DNA of 64,000 nucleotides. It comes from Vigna angularis. Taxonomy: Eukaryota > Streptophyta > Magnoliopsida > Fabales > Fabaceae. Positions within the stretch are counted from its first letter, which is position 1, and every line of letters begins with the position of its first letter. The DNA is taken from assembly GCF_016808095.1 (NCBI RefSeq), contig NC_068970.1, positions 10,584,501 to 10,648,500 on the forward strand, in the 5' to 3' direction. Under the pieces are notes generated by a model, which saw only the letters and a program-made list of their open reading frames with translations, did not search any database and was not told where the DNA came from. Both the position numbers and the translations under genes were made by a program. Below are positions 44,687 through 56,047 of the stretch, piece by piece.

Positions 44687-47600
44687 CATAAATTCCTTAT
44701 TTTTTGAATTGTTGGAAGTGAGTGTTAACATCTTGAATGAACTTGGTGCACTGTATCATTGTTGCTGAATTTGAATCCAGATTCCTTCTTGAATTTTTTT
44801 GGTGTTGTTCCTCTAATATTATATCTTCAAAATAAAATTAAAAACTTAACTAACAGATACATCAAACATACATGTTCTTCTTTCACATGTTGTTGAAAAA
44901 TACTAGAAACAATTGCAATCAATATTCTCTAGACAAGTTAGTGAAAAACATTAAATGCAAATACAACAAAATTTCTTCAATTTTTCTCTAAACTGAGTTT
45001 AGTTGTAAAAAGAGATCGTTATATGAAAGTCTCCATGTAGAGAGGTCTTTACTTAAAAAAATTGAATAAAATGAGGAAAAATTGATCTTACAATTCATAT
45101 GAAAAGAAGCCTAGATAGACTTGACAGACAAATAAAAAAAATTTCAATGAAATAATTAGTTATTGTCAAAATTCTATTTAAATAAATGTACTAAACCTGT
45201 AACTCTGAATTTGTTCTCTATATTAAAAAATGTTGAACTGATTAATTTTACAAAAAATAAAATTAATTTTAAATCAATGATTTAAAGTAGATCAAAATTA
45301 GTCTACTAAGAATATTTTTTTTTTCAAACTATTATGAAAAAATGTATTTAGTTTTTATCTAAATTATAAAATATTTAGTCATTATATTTTATAAAATTAA
45401 TATAAAACATCCTTTCCATGAAATTTTCATTAAAAATTTAATTTAATAATTTTTATAATAATTTATGGAGAGAAAAAAACATATTCAATTTTTAAAAAAA
45501 TATAATTAGGTTTGCAACAACAACAACAAAAAAAAAGTAACCGGTAATTAAATCATTTTTCTTATAAAAGATAAATTTACATTGTGTGGAGTTAGGATAT
45601 ATTTACTTTAAAATTGACTAAATTAATTTTTTAGATAAGTAAGGTTCAACTGTTGGGCATGTCACATGCAAGCTCCATAGAAGTAAAGTTGAAAAAATGA
45701 GTGTTGTGAGGAGAGAAGCTGCTTTGATTGAGGGGCTTTGATTAAGGGGTTGATAGAGATGGAAAGCAAATCTGAAGGTACACTTCTCAGCTGTATCCAA
45801 CACTTTTAGCTATCACATGCTTAACCACCCTAATCCCAATTTTCCTTTTTTATTCTTCTGACTTTCAAATTCCCTTTCCTCATGATATTCTTTACTACTC
45901 ATTTGTTTTGTTTTATTTTATTTTTTTAATTTTTTCTTTATCTCTCTAAAATCTCAAGAAATAAATTATATTCTTGGATGGACAATTTTTTTATTACAAT
46001 CAAAATATTTTTAATTCTGCCTGAACAACAATATTATAGCACAGTTTAGGTTGGAGTGTTTTCAGTCTAAGATATCATTGATCTATTTATCTATTATTGC
46101 ATGTCATACCTTATGTTACGTAACTCCATCTATACAAAATAAAACATAAACAATACAAAAAAGAATAATACAGAAAACTTCAATTTTAGAATATAGAGTT
46201 TTTAATCATTATATATGATTCCAAAATTAATAATTTAACATTGAAAAGACATTTTATTCCTTTAATAAAAAATAATAATTAAATTAATTTAAATAAAAAT
46301 AATATTTAAATTTATATTATTCGATATTCTTGATCTTAATTATATTTATTCAAATTAATTAGGTTATGTAATATAACTTTAAATCCAAAATTATATCTAA
46401 ATTTAATTTAAATTAAAAATTTTCTAATCAAATTAATCCAATAAATTTGCTTCAAAATCTATTTTATTATAATTTAATTAGATATAAATTTGTAACTAAT
46501 TATTATAGAAGTTTTTTGGCATTAAAATCCACGTGGTTAATTATTTAGACAATTCAAGAATTGTATTCAACTGTAGTGCTTATCACACTAGACCTTTGAT
46601 ACTATTTCCGGAAGATCCACTATAATTTAATATTCCTTAGCTTTCTTTTTTATCTATTTTAAATCTTGGAAAGATGTTGTTAATTTTATTTATCCTTTTA
46701 GAATTTCAAAATTTCAGAAAATAATAATGCAGTTCTTATCTTCTTCTTTTTATACCATAAGCTTTTAAATAATATAAGACTTCAGTTGATTGGATTAGAT
46801 AGAGAAAGAAGTATACGAAATAAAAAAATTGTACCCCAATTTTATTAAAATATGATTTCTTTTTGCAAAAATAATTTTTAAAAACATAATAAAAAATAAG
46901 TGAGAGTATTTAATTTAATAGAGGGAGCCTTATCTTAGTGTATAATCAAGTATCATAATTCTCTGTTGGAATCTACATCCATATGCAATAAACTTACATT
47001 TTTTTAGTTAAGAAACATAAAAATAAACAAATATTGTAGAAGCTGATTCTGTTCTCGCATCAGAGCAAGACACGGATGCATAAATCAATAAAAGACCGAC
47101 AAACGAAGAGACAGGGAATTTATGATTCAAAATACGCGGAATCTTTCACTAAAGAAGATGATGAATGAAAAGCAATTAACAAATTATTGATAGCATTATA
47201 CAGAGAGAGAAACTAACCAAAAATGTGTTCCCTTCCCTACAAACGTTAGTAACATATTCAGATGCGTAATCATGGAGAAAATGGAAGAAATTGAATATTG
47301 TTGTTTTATGGTCTGTGTTTGAAGCAGAGTCCCAACAATTCAAACTTAGAAGCATTGCCTCCTGCACTACCTTCACAAAATTACTATAGCAGTTGCTGTC
47401 AGCTATTGCTAGAACCATGTAAAGAGGTTTCACATGATGTCCCAACATGCACACGAGACATCTGGACCACTGTACCCACGTGCCCTCCTTACAATAATAC
47501 TAAAAGAAAATGCAGCTTCAGAAGGATTTGGCCCCTACAGTTATTTTCTTTGTAGATATCAGATCAAATCCTTTTTCAGATCTTATTATGTATTTAAAAA

Positions 47601-47882
47601 CCAGTTGAATATTTTTAATCAGGTAAAAAAACTGTCTGCATAATATTATTTTTTTAGTAGTTTCAAAACAAAGCGTCTTTGAATTCTGACTCTTTATTTT
47701 TTAAATCACATTAGAATCTTCCAGAAGGAGTCTGTGTCAGTTTCTTGTGAAAGAAAAAACCATGCAGAGTCTAAGAGCATAGAGACCATGTGTTTCAATG
47801 GTCCAACCCAACAACAATAGGAAGGAGGACCACTTTGGAATGGAAGCATCAAAGTTGAAATGATGAAATCCAAACTCAAAAG

Positions 47883-48140
47883 TTACATCATAGATAGCCA
47901 AGTTTGGATGACAAGGTAAGAATATATAGTGGTTTTGTCCTTTGGATAGGGCTGTTGGGTGGTGTGGAATAGGAGGGAGAAGGTTTGATGTGTTGACATA
48001 TTGCATGGGCTAGGGTTAGGGTGAGGGACCCCTAGGGTTCGTAGGGTATGGAGTGGTTCAAAGTGTGTCTCCTCATAGACTCCATTGATTTGTGACGTGA
48101 GAGGGGTTTTGGATTTGCTTGTCTTGAATGGGAGCTTCAT
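47883..48140 (-). other. Unrecognised 85-codon open frame, coding status doubtful
   Basis: It starts at an ATG in a fair context (ACC before ATG) with MKLPFKTSKSKTPLTSQ, then a Pro/His/Thr-rich sequence. There is no signal peptide, domain or known family. The opposite strand carries a good donor (AAG|GTAAGA near 47913), so the region might instead belong to a plus-strand noncoding transcript. Confidence 0.15.
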
Positions 48141-51100
48141 GGTTGTGGTGGTTCGACATGCATTGATGAATGTCTTAATTCATTGTTTGTGTTTGTGGGC
48201 GCGTGCTGGTTGTCCTTGCATTTGCATTTGTATTTACTGTTGAGTGGTTACTGAACAAGGCAAGCAGAAGTAGTAGGAGATTTCAGTGGGAAACACCCAC
48301 ATCAGCCAAAAATTTAACACTCATTTATTGATTATTAGTAATAGTAACTTAAATTGTTTTGTATTTGGTGTGGTTATAAAGCATGGAATAATGAATTGAA
48401 TGGCTTGGGTGTTGGACGACACTGATTGAAAATGGTGATGTTAGTTAATTTTTCGGAAGACATGAGGTACTACAGTGCAGAACGTACACACATGATTGTC
48501 TGTGGGCAGATATACTGACCAAGAAGGTTAAATGCATCTTTAGATATGTACTTTTATACTTCATTTTAAATGAACTTTATTTTATAAATTTAATTTTATA
48601 CAAATGTTAAATAATTTTATGATCGCAGACAATACTTTAGGTTTATAGTTGTTAAAATGACTTGAGCTTAACTAGAACAAATATATAACTAACACAGACT
48701 ATAATAACATTAATATATATATATATGTAGAGAGAGAGAGATAATCATATATGTATGAAAAGAAACATATATAATTCGATAGAAAGTACAAATTAAAAAC
48801 GTTTTTATTCAAAAGTGAAAACTTAAAATTATAAGGAGACAAAACGGGGGTATGTATTGGCACAATAAATACTTAAATACTATTTAATGAATTATTTTTA
48901 ACATCTTTTTGGTAGAATGATGGGGAAAAAATATTAGATGTTTGATTTTATAGAGAGAGAACAAAATGGTTGAACTTACTTTATTATTTCTTACTTATTT
49001 CTATTGATTTTTTTCTTAGTTTTGTAATATCAAAATAAATTACACATTTCAAAACATTTTATCTCTATTTCTAATATATCTTTAGTTTATCAGAAGACTA
49101 TAAGTTTCAATTTTATTTCTTATTCCTTATTTTCATCTTATATACTTTTATGATAGTTAAGTATTATGATGCATAATCTAACTAATCGTATTGTAATATT
49201 CACGTTTCCAATATCTGTGAGAATAGAAATGGTTTAAATGAAAGATGTATGAATATTTTATTAGTTAAGTTAAAAATATTATAAATAAGAAGAGCTACTA
49301 TTCAAGTTTTTTTTTATAAAAGTCACTATTTTCTTAAAATATTTTTTCTTTATATTTTTTATATATATTTCTGAAATAACTATTATTTTTTTTCTTAAAT
49401 TTTGATTTCATCTTAGAGATATTGGTATAGAATAAAACACTTTTATCCTACCATAAATTAATTGAGTGGGTTTTTTTTTTTTATTTGAGTTGGTTTTATG
49501 AAAATGGTTGCTTGTTTAAGAATAAGGTTTTACATGCGTTGTTTTTGAGACAAAGATTAATCTTTGTAAGTTTAAGAGCATGATAACATGTTTATATTAT
49601 TAATCAAAGTATGTACTTTATAAGTTGAATTTTTCCCGATAGAGAAGTTGAAAGGTTAGACTTGATGAAAAAAGTTATATTTTATCAATATATTATGCTT
49701 GAATATTATTATAAGCAAAATAATGATGAATTTATAATTTATTAGTATTAAATTGAGTTGGAGTGTAAATGAATTAAAGTATGAGTGTAATATGATTTAT
49801 GATGTTTGTAAATACACTTATTTTCAACGAGGAAATAACATGTTGGGATATTCATGTTATATATTGAAATTGATATTATGAAAAAAATGATCGTAATTCT
49901 AGTAATATTGAACCTGCATAGAGAAAAATATTAAGTTATGATAGTTAAGAAAAGTTTTTATAACTTAATTTGTATAATGAAAAGAAAACGTCTTATAAGT
50001 CATAAATATTTACATTATCACACAAGTGGATATGTCTAATTATATATAGCTTTGTTGTGTAAGATAACTTAGTGAAAATAATTATACATATTTTAAGTAT
50101 AATTTAACGCATGTGCTTATCTTTAATAACTGGAGTCAAGTGTTATGTAATATTAAGAGTAAAACATTTGATTTTAATAAATGTTTATTAATGAATCAAT
50201 TATGTATCATGAGAGCATACTAATGAGACGAGACGTGAGAGATCATTTTGAAATGTGAAAATATATATGTATATGCATGAATAAAAATTTCTATTAATTT
50301 TTCAATAAATATCTTAATTATATGTTTTTCAAACATGGAAAATACTTATTAGTATTTTCTTCTCCTTTTTAAATATTTAAGGTTGATAAACGTAAATTAA
50401 TAAACGTAAAACGCTACTTTGATGTTTAAATTAGAATATTTTAATTATCACTTAATCTTTTTTATACCCACACCAGTAATACATTAAAACAGGAATATAT
50501 TTTTTCAAAAAAACGTTAATAAAAAATCTTTTTTAAAACGGTGTGAAATAAAAAAAAATGCTGAAATATTTAAAAATACGAGAAAGCAGACTTTACATTA
50601 CGATGTCTATAACTAAAATTGGTTTTAAATTTAAATATGTTTTAATTGAAGGTATTTTATTTTAAAGTTTAAAGAACTCCTAAGAACCTTTGAGATTGAT
50701 TTTTGAAGTTTGAAAATTGAAGACATAAAAGTGGCATCCAAAAGTGTTTTACACCATAACGCATGTTCCATTCTTTGTCGGAGTTGGGTCTGGTTAATGT
50801 ATCTATTTTCAGTTCATTACGTAATGCTGCGCAAAGTGACCACTTTATGGCTGAAAAAGCAAGAGAAAGAAAGTAACCTTTGAATAGTAAATCATTTCAA
50901 AATGTGCTACATATCTATTTGTTTCAAGAGTAAAAATATATTTTTATTTTAGATTATAGTATTTATCTCTTATACTTCATTTGTTTATACGTATTTACTC
51001 TAGACACAAATGAGAAATTGAAAAAAAAAAACTATGTTTGTGTTTACTGATTTTAAAAATAAAAAAACAACAATAGATTTACAAAGATAATTACTTTCAC

Positions 51101-52738
51101 TTTCCACCTCCATATATAAGAAAATAAGCAAATTAAAAACAACATAAATACTTCATAATTACATATTTAGTGAAAGAATATAAAACGTATTATGTTAGAT
51201 TATATAACATAATATACCTAATTATATTTATAATATAATAAAATAATAATAAAAAAAATATAAAATTCAAAAGAATAATAATAAAGTTATAAAATAACAA
51301 TGATAATAAACTATTAAAAATAAAAAAAATTACGTATTTTTACTTTTTTCAAATTTTTTAAATACTAACATACATGATGATGACAAGATAACTCTTTATT
51401 TATAATGTATACGTAAGGTTTCCTCAATTACATTAGTAGAATACCTAATTTTAACTTATTGAATCGACATAAATTTGAAATGTATTTATTCAACTAGGAC
51501 TATATCATATCAATTACCTTCTATTAACTAATCAATAATTAACTATAAAACAAGTTGGTGGACCACGTAGTTTAAATCCATTCAGATAAGAGTCAATAAA
51601 CAATATTATAAATAACACATTTTATGAGATATGTAATTTATGTTATTATTATTGTAATTATGGTTAGCTGATGCACTTGATTAATTTAAATATCAGAGTG
51701 TCTTTTACATACATAATCAACGTCTAGTTTGAAAAACACTAATATTCTTAGGCAAAACAAATACTCTTAAGATTGAAGGCTTCAAATGTTGAAATATTTT
51801 TGAAGTTTTTGTTAGATATACATTCGATTCTATAAGAATAGTTGACTTTTGTTTTCTCCATTTAGTTCAATAATCCACCAATGATACATTTGTTTATATG
51901 ATTTAAATTATTAATAAAACTTGAATAATATATCATACAACCAAATTTAACTGATTTTATTATAAATATTGTTATTATAAACTAATTAAAAATATACGTA
52001 ACCTCGACGAAGCTCCTACGGCAATGACCATTATCATGCCCAGAAAGTTTATCCTTAAGAATAAGGATATGTAATTTCTTTTATTTTCCTTAATATGATC
52101 TTGGACCAAAATAAGAGTGAGGATAATAACAACAATTAACAAAAAGATTTGCGTCCATATGATTTACGAGATTTAGTGAGGAGTGAATATTCCTCTTCAC
52201 AGTTTCTACGCTCTGTTAACTGTCTTAAAAGAAAACATATAGATGTATTTAAATATCATTTCAAAGGTCTACTTTGTAGTTTGTTATTCATAATTTATTA
52301 TATTTTTTATTTTTCTGAAAACATTTTTAACAATAATTAGAAAAAATAAAGAGAAAAGTTCGGGTGTAGGAGTGGGACAAAGGGCCTTGTTTGATGGGGG
52401 AGACAGTCGTGTAAGGAAGTCGTACGAGCCGTTTTATGGAGCAACGTTTTACCACGATGCATTGTATTGCTTCCCGACCATCACTGGAACAAACCATAAA
52501 GATGTAGACCTCCCACATAGAAAAGGAAAAACAACGAAAAAGACCTTCCCAACTTTTTCTAACTTTTTAAAAATACATCAACAACTCATTTAATTTAAGT
52601 AGTCTTTTCAAACTGAAACATTATAGATAAAAGAAATATAATTGAAATGAAATACCTAACTAAGACGTTTCAACGATGATTAATTACAGGTTAAATATTT
52701 TGATAAAGATTAGTTATCAATAAAACTAGTGATGCTCC

Positions 52739-52892
52739 TGTTGAGAATAAAAGCTAAACTTTAACTGTTTTGACTGTTTGATACATTTTATTCTCTATTA
52801 TACATATATACATTGTTTTGTTGATGAGAAATCACTCTCGTTGTCTCCTATCTCTCTCTATTGCATTCTCTCAACTCCTACCATCTCTAATA
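52739..52892 (+). repeat. 5' LTR of the copia-type element
   Basis: 154 bp, beginning TGTTGAG. The terminal CA expected from the other LTR is TA here (one substitution). Confidence 0.9.
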
Positions 52893-52893
52893 A

Positions 52894-52906
52894 TGGTATC
52901 AAGAGC
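52894..52906 (+). promoter_or_regulatory. Copia-type primer-binding site
   Basis: TGGTATCAAGAGC immediately follows the 5' LTR. It matches the usual plant copia initiator-Met tRNA site TGGTATCAGAGC apart from one extra A. Confidence 0.8.
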
Positions 52907-52969
52907 AAGGTTAGAAAACCTAGTGAATCAGTAACCGATCAAGAAGAAATGACTGACGTGATAACAGTA

Positions 52970-53878
52970 ATCTTTTGGTGTTTGACGGAAAGGGATTCGA
53001 CGACTGGTGTGCTAAGATGGACGCCATTCTTGGATTTCAAGAAGTAGACGAGGTAGTCAAGAAGGGTTTTAAAGAGCCATTCAAGGAAGACTCTGAAGAG
53101 ACAAAGCGACAATGTAAAGAGAACAAGAAATTAGACTGCAAGGCCCGAATGTTGTTGCACCAATGCGTGTCAGCCACCATCTTCTAGAAGGTATCAAAGG
53201 CAGACATGACGAAGGAGATCTGGAACATTCTTCAAGAAGGCTACGACAACACAGGCAAAGTCAAGAAGATCAAACTACAGTCGCTTCAACGACAATACGA
53301 ACTCTTAGGCATGGAAGAACAAGAATATGTTGTTGACTATATCGGAAGAATCCAAATGGTAGTGAACGCCATGAGAGCGTGCGACAAAGTGGTGAAAGAT
53401 AAGAAGATCATGGAGAAAATCTTGAGAACGCTAACCCCGCAGTACGATCATATTGTTGTAGCAATTGAAGAAAGAAAAAGCGTGGAAGACATGAAAGTGG
53501 AAGAGTTGCAGAACTCGCTGGAAGCCCATGAACAACGTCTGCTTGAAAGAAAGAAAACCAAAAATGAAACGGGTTTGAATCAGGCCTTACAAGTTTGAAG
53601 CAATTTCAAACCCAGAGAAAAAGACAGAGGCAGATCTTAGGAAGGTAGATCTGAAGGAAGAAACTTAAGCATTTCTGATCAAAACGTCGGAGAAGAATGC
53701 ATCGAAAGCAAAAGAGGCGGATAGCCAACAAGAGGAAGAAAGGACAAAAGAAGTGTTCAATGCTACACCTATAACAAGTTTGGGCATTACTCTACAGAAT
53801 GTTGACACAATGAAATGGCGAAGAACACCAAGAATGACGAGACAACGAATCTTGTTCAAGATGCATGCGATTCAGAGA
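52970..53878 (+). pseudogene. Copia-type gag with zinc-knuckle remnant
   Basis: Reading frame from about 52972. The N-terminal capsid signature is VFDGKGFDDWCAKMDAIL, followed by KARMLLHQCVSATIF and then, after a TAG at 53185-53187, KEIWNILQEGYDNTGKVKK, LQRQYELLGMEEQE, KILRTLTPQYDHIV and MKVEELQNSLEAHEQRL. These are classic copia Gag blocks in their usual order. More stops follow from 53596 on. A nucleocapsid knuckle (CYTYNKFGHYSTEC, 53761-53802) has lost one of the usual cysteines: Tyr stands at the second position of CX2CX4HX4C. The protein cannot be made intact from this copy. Confidence 0.88.
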
Positions 53879-53939
53879 CTGACCATGTTATTTTGATGTG
53901 CACGACTAAACGATTTTCACCTTTCGATCACTGAACGGA

Positions 53940-54560
53940 TGTAGATGATGGAGAAAACGAACGGGTGTCATCTTCAAATGTAACAGAAGAAGAAAACGAA
54001 CGACTGTCATATTCAAGTGCAGCTAGTTAAGAAATCGAGCGGATGCTGTCTTCTAATGCAGCTGATGACGAAACCGAACGGTCTTCAAATGTAACAGAAG
54101 ACGAAATCGAGCGGCTGTCGTCTTCAAAAGCAGTGGATGATGAAGAAACTGGATGGTTGTTGCTTTCAACCCGAACGATTTATGATGAAAAGGTGATGTC
54201 TCCAAACCGAGCGAGCGTTGAAGAAGAGATGTTGTTTTTTAACCAAACGAGTGTCGATGTTGTCGTCTAAGAGATTTTGTCATCAAACCAAACGGTTACT
54301 GTAGAAGAGATGTTGTCATCAGACCGAGCGGTTACTAAAGAAGAGGTGTTGCCTTCAAACCGAACGGGTGTTGAAGAAGTGGTGATGTTCTCAAACCGAA
54401 CAGGTGGTAATGAAGAAACTGAATGACAGATGTCTTCAGACCGAACCTGCGTTGATGACGGACGATTAGCGTCTTCAGACCGAATGGGAGTCGATGATGA
54501 AACTGGAAGCTGTTTTCATTCAACCGAATGAAAGCTGATGGAAGACGGTTGTTAAACCGA
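53940..54560 (+). repeat. Degenerate coding repeats in the gag-protease linker
   Basis: In the gag frame this stretch encodes two series of imperfect repeats. One is about 15-17 residues with an E(N/I)ERLSSSN core plus acidic residues; the other is about 14-15 residues with an SS(N/D)R(T/A)xVxxEE core. Several stops interrupt it. At DNA level the words CGAACGG, CCGAACG and TCTTCAAA recur. It is far longer and more repetitive than the linker usually seen between the zinc knuckle and protease. Confidence 0.75.
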
Positions 54561-54729
54561 ACGGATGAGGGTTGCTGTTTAGAGACTGAACGATCCGTTC
54601 GATTGTCGTTTAACGAACGGGAGTTGACGGTCAGGTGTTGTCTTCATACGGAACGAATGCGCTGTAGAACACATGTTGCAATCAAGAGCAGCACGACATA
54701 CAGATGACCATGCGTCACATTCAAAAGAG

Positions 54730-55160
54730 GATGAATCATTGTGGTACTTGGACACGGGGTGTTCTAACCACATGATAGGAAAGAAAGAGTGCTTGGTGAA
54801 TCTTATCCAAGTATAAGAAGCAATGTGAGATTCGCAGATGATAGCACAATTACAGCGGAAGGAATTGGCAAAGTCTTAATCGCGGACAAAAATGACAGAG
54901 TTGCATATATGAATGATGTATTGTATGTTTCAACAATAAAAAACAGTTTATTAAGTCTTGGACAATTCCTAGAGAAGGGATACATGGTGACTATGCAGCA
55001 AGGACACATCGAAGTGTTTGATGAAAGACAGCGACTGGTGCTCAAAACCTCTCTTACCAGAAACCGAACGTTCAAGGTGAATCTAAGTGCTGTTAACGTT
55101 CATTGTTTTGCTACTATTAACACTAAGAATGAAGGATAATTATGGAACTATAGAGTCGGT
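54730..55160 (+). pseudogene. Copia-type protease start and gag-pre-integrase fragment
   Basis: The frame shared with gag gives WYLDTGCSNHMIGKKECLV, the aspartic protease active-site motif. It then shifts frame near 54790 and continues as SNVRFADDSTITAEGIGKVL, MNDVLYVSTIKNSLLSLGQF and VTMQQGHIEVFDE. After a stop it continues with LWNYRVG, the beginning of the gag-pre-integrase domain. Homology ends at about 55165, the probable deletion breakpoint; the rest of pol is missing. The 55170-55425 segment before the 3' LTR is Lys/Ser/Asp-rich and unrecognised. Confidence 0.82.
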
Positions 55161-55406
55161 GATGACAAACGGAAGAAGAGGAGATCTAGAAAATATGAGT
55201 ATAGGCATGGTAAAAAGAGAAACAAACATTGAAAAAAAAGATAAAGGAAACCAGATAAAAAAAATCAAGTCAAAAAGGAAATTGATCAATGATACTGACT
55301 CAGATAGAGAAAGTAAGAGTGACAATAGCAATAGTCAATCCCAAAAATTTGCAGAAGACACTAGAATCAACTATAGTTTTGACATAAGTTTAGTTTTAGA
55401 GAAGTG

Positions 55407-55552
55407 TGTTGAGAATAAAAGCTAAACTCTAATTATTTGATAACAGTCTATTCTCTGTTGTAAATATATACATTGTTTTATTAATGAAAAATCAGTCTAG
55501 TTTTCTCCCATCTCTCTCTGTTGCATTCTCTCAACTCCTACCATCTCTAACA
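55407..55552 (+). repeat. 3' LTR of the copia-type element
   Basis: 146 bp, TGTTGAG...TAACA, directly followed by the GCTCC target-site duplication. Confidence 0.9.
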
Positions 55553-56047
55553 GCTCCGTCCTAATGATAGCAAGATTTGCATTGGCTTTATTAATTTTAA
55601 TTCTATCGGGAGATCATCCGATAACTTTTGGGCAGTAACTCTCGAATTAATTCGACGTAGCCTAAAAATATAGAATTCAATGATCCAGGTCAATTGCACT
55701 AACCCAGAAGAATAAATACAGCCCCGGTTTGATCATGGATGGGTGTTCTTGCTCGGCCATTAGTTATAGTCACATCTGTCTCGAATATTAATACCACATG
55801 CACATAAATCTAATATAAATGATGTTCATTTTAATGTGAATTGTTTTTCTTGTATTTGAGACATGTATTCCACTCTTGGGCAACGATAAATAAATTGGGC
55901 AATTGATAAATGACGTGCTTTGAATCAAAGGCAGAATATGGCTAAAGAAATGCATTTAATATGCTAACAACATATTTGAAACGAATCAGGAAATACACAA
56001 TGAGGTTGATACATTCAGGTATCACAAAAAGATTTATGGAAGTGAAT

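Larger units (their letters stand above)
42750..52733. other. Long AT-rich intergenic region, no gene supported
   Basis: It contains microsatellites and only weak open frames. The frames at 47176-47454 and 47883-48140 (minus) have no recognisable domain. A telomere-like GGGTTAGGG occurs near 48011. I see no RNA gene or complete mobile element. Confidence 0.45.
52739..55552 (+). mobile_element. Internally deleted Ty1/copia-type element with short LTRs
   Basis: The element is 2814 bp, flanked by a perfect target-site duplication GCTCC (52734-52738 and 55553-55557). LTRs of 154 bp (52739-52892) and 146 bp (55407-55552) both begin TGTTGAGAATAAAAGC and end ACCATCTCTAA(C/T)A. They differ by at least a dozen substitutions and an 8-bp length difference, so the insertion is much older than the Tat element. 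A primer-binding site related to the initiator-Met class follows the 5' LTR. Inside are gag, a repetitive acidic linker, the protease motif and the start of the gag-pre-integrase segment. Integrase, RT and RNase H are absent. The purine-rich TAGAGAAGTG before the 3' LTR is the likely polypurine tract. Confidence 0.9.

Noticed and set aside
47176..47454. 92-codon minus-strand frame
   Set aside because: No recognisable motif or conserved pattern; chance frame in low-GC DNA.
47940..47985. Possible miR482-like segment (TGGGTGGTGTGGAATAGGAGG)
   Set aside because: No complementary arm forming a microRNA hairpin was found within a few hundred bases.
53940..54560. Idea that the copia-type linker and the solo LTR share a common CGAACG repeat
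   Set aside because: In the linker the words arise from repeated Glu-Arg and Asn-Arg-Thr codons, in longer units not seen in the solo LTR. A common origin is not shown.
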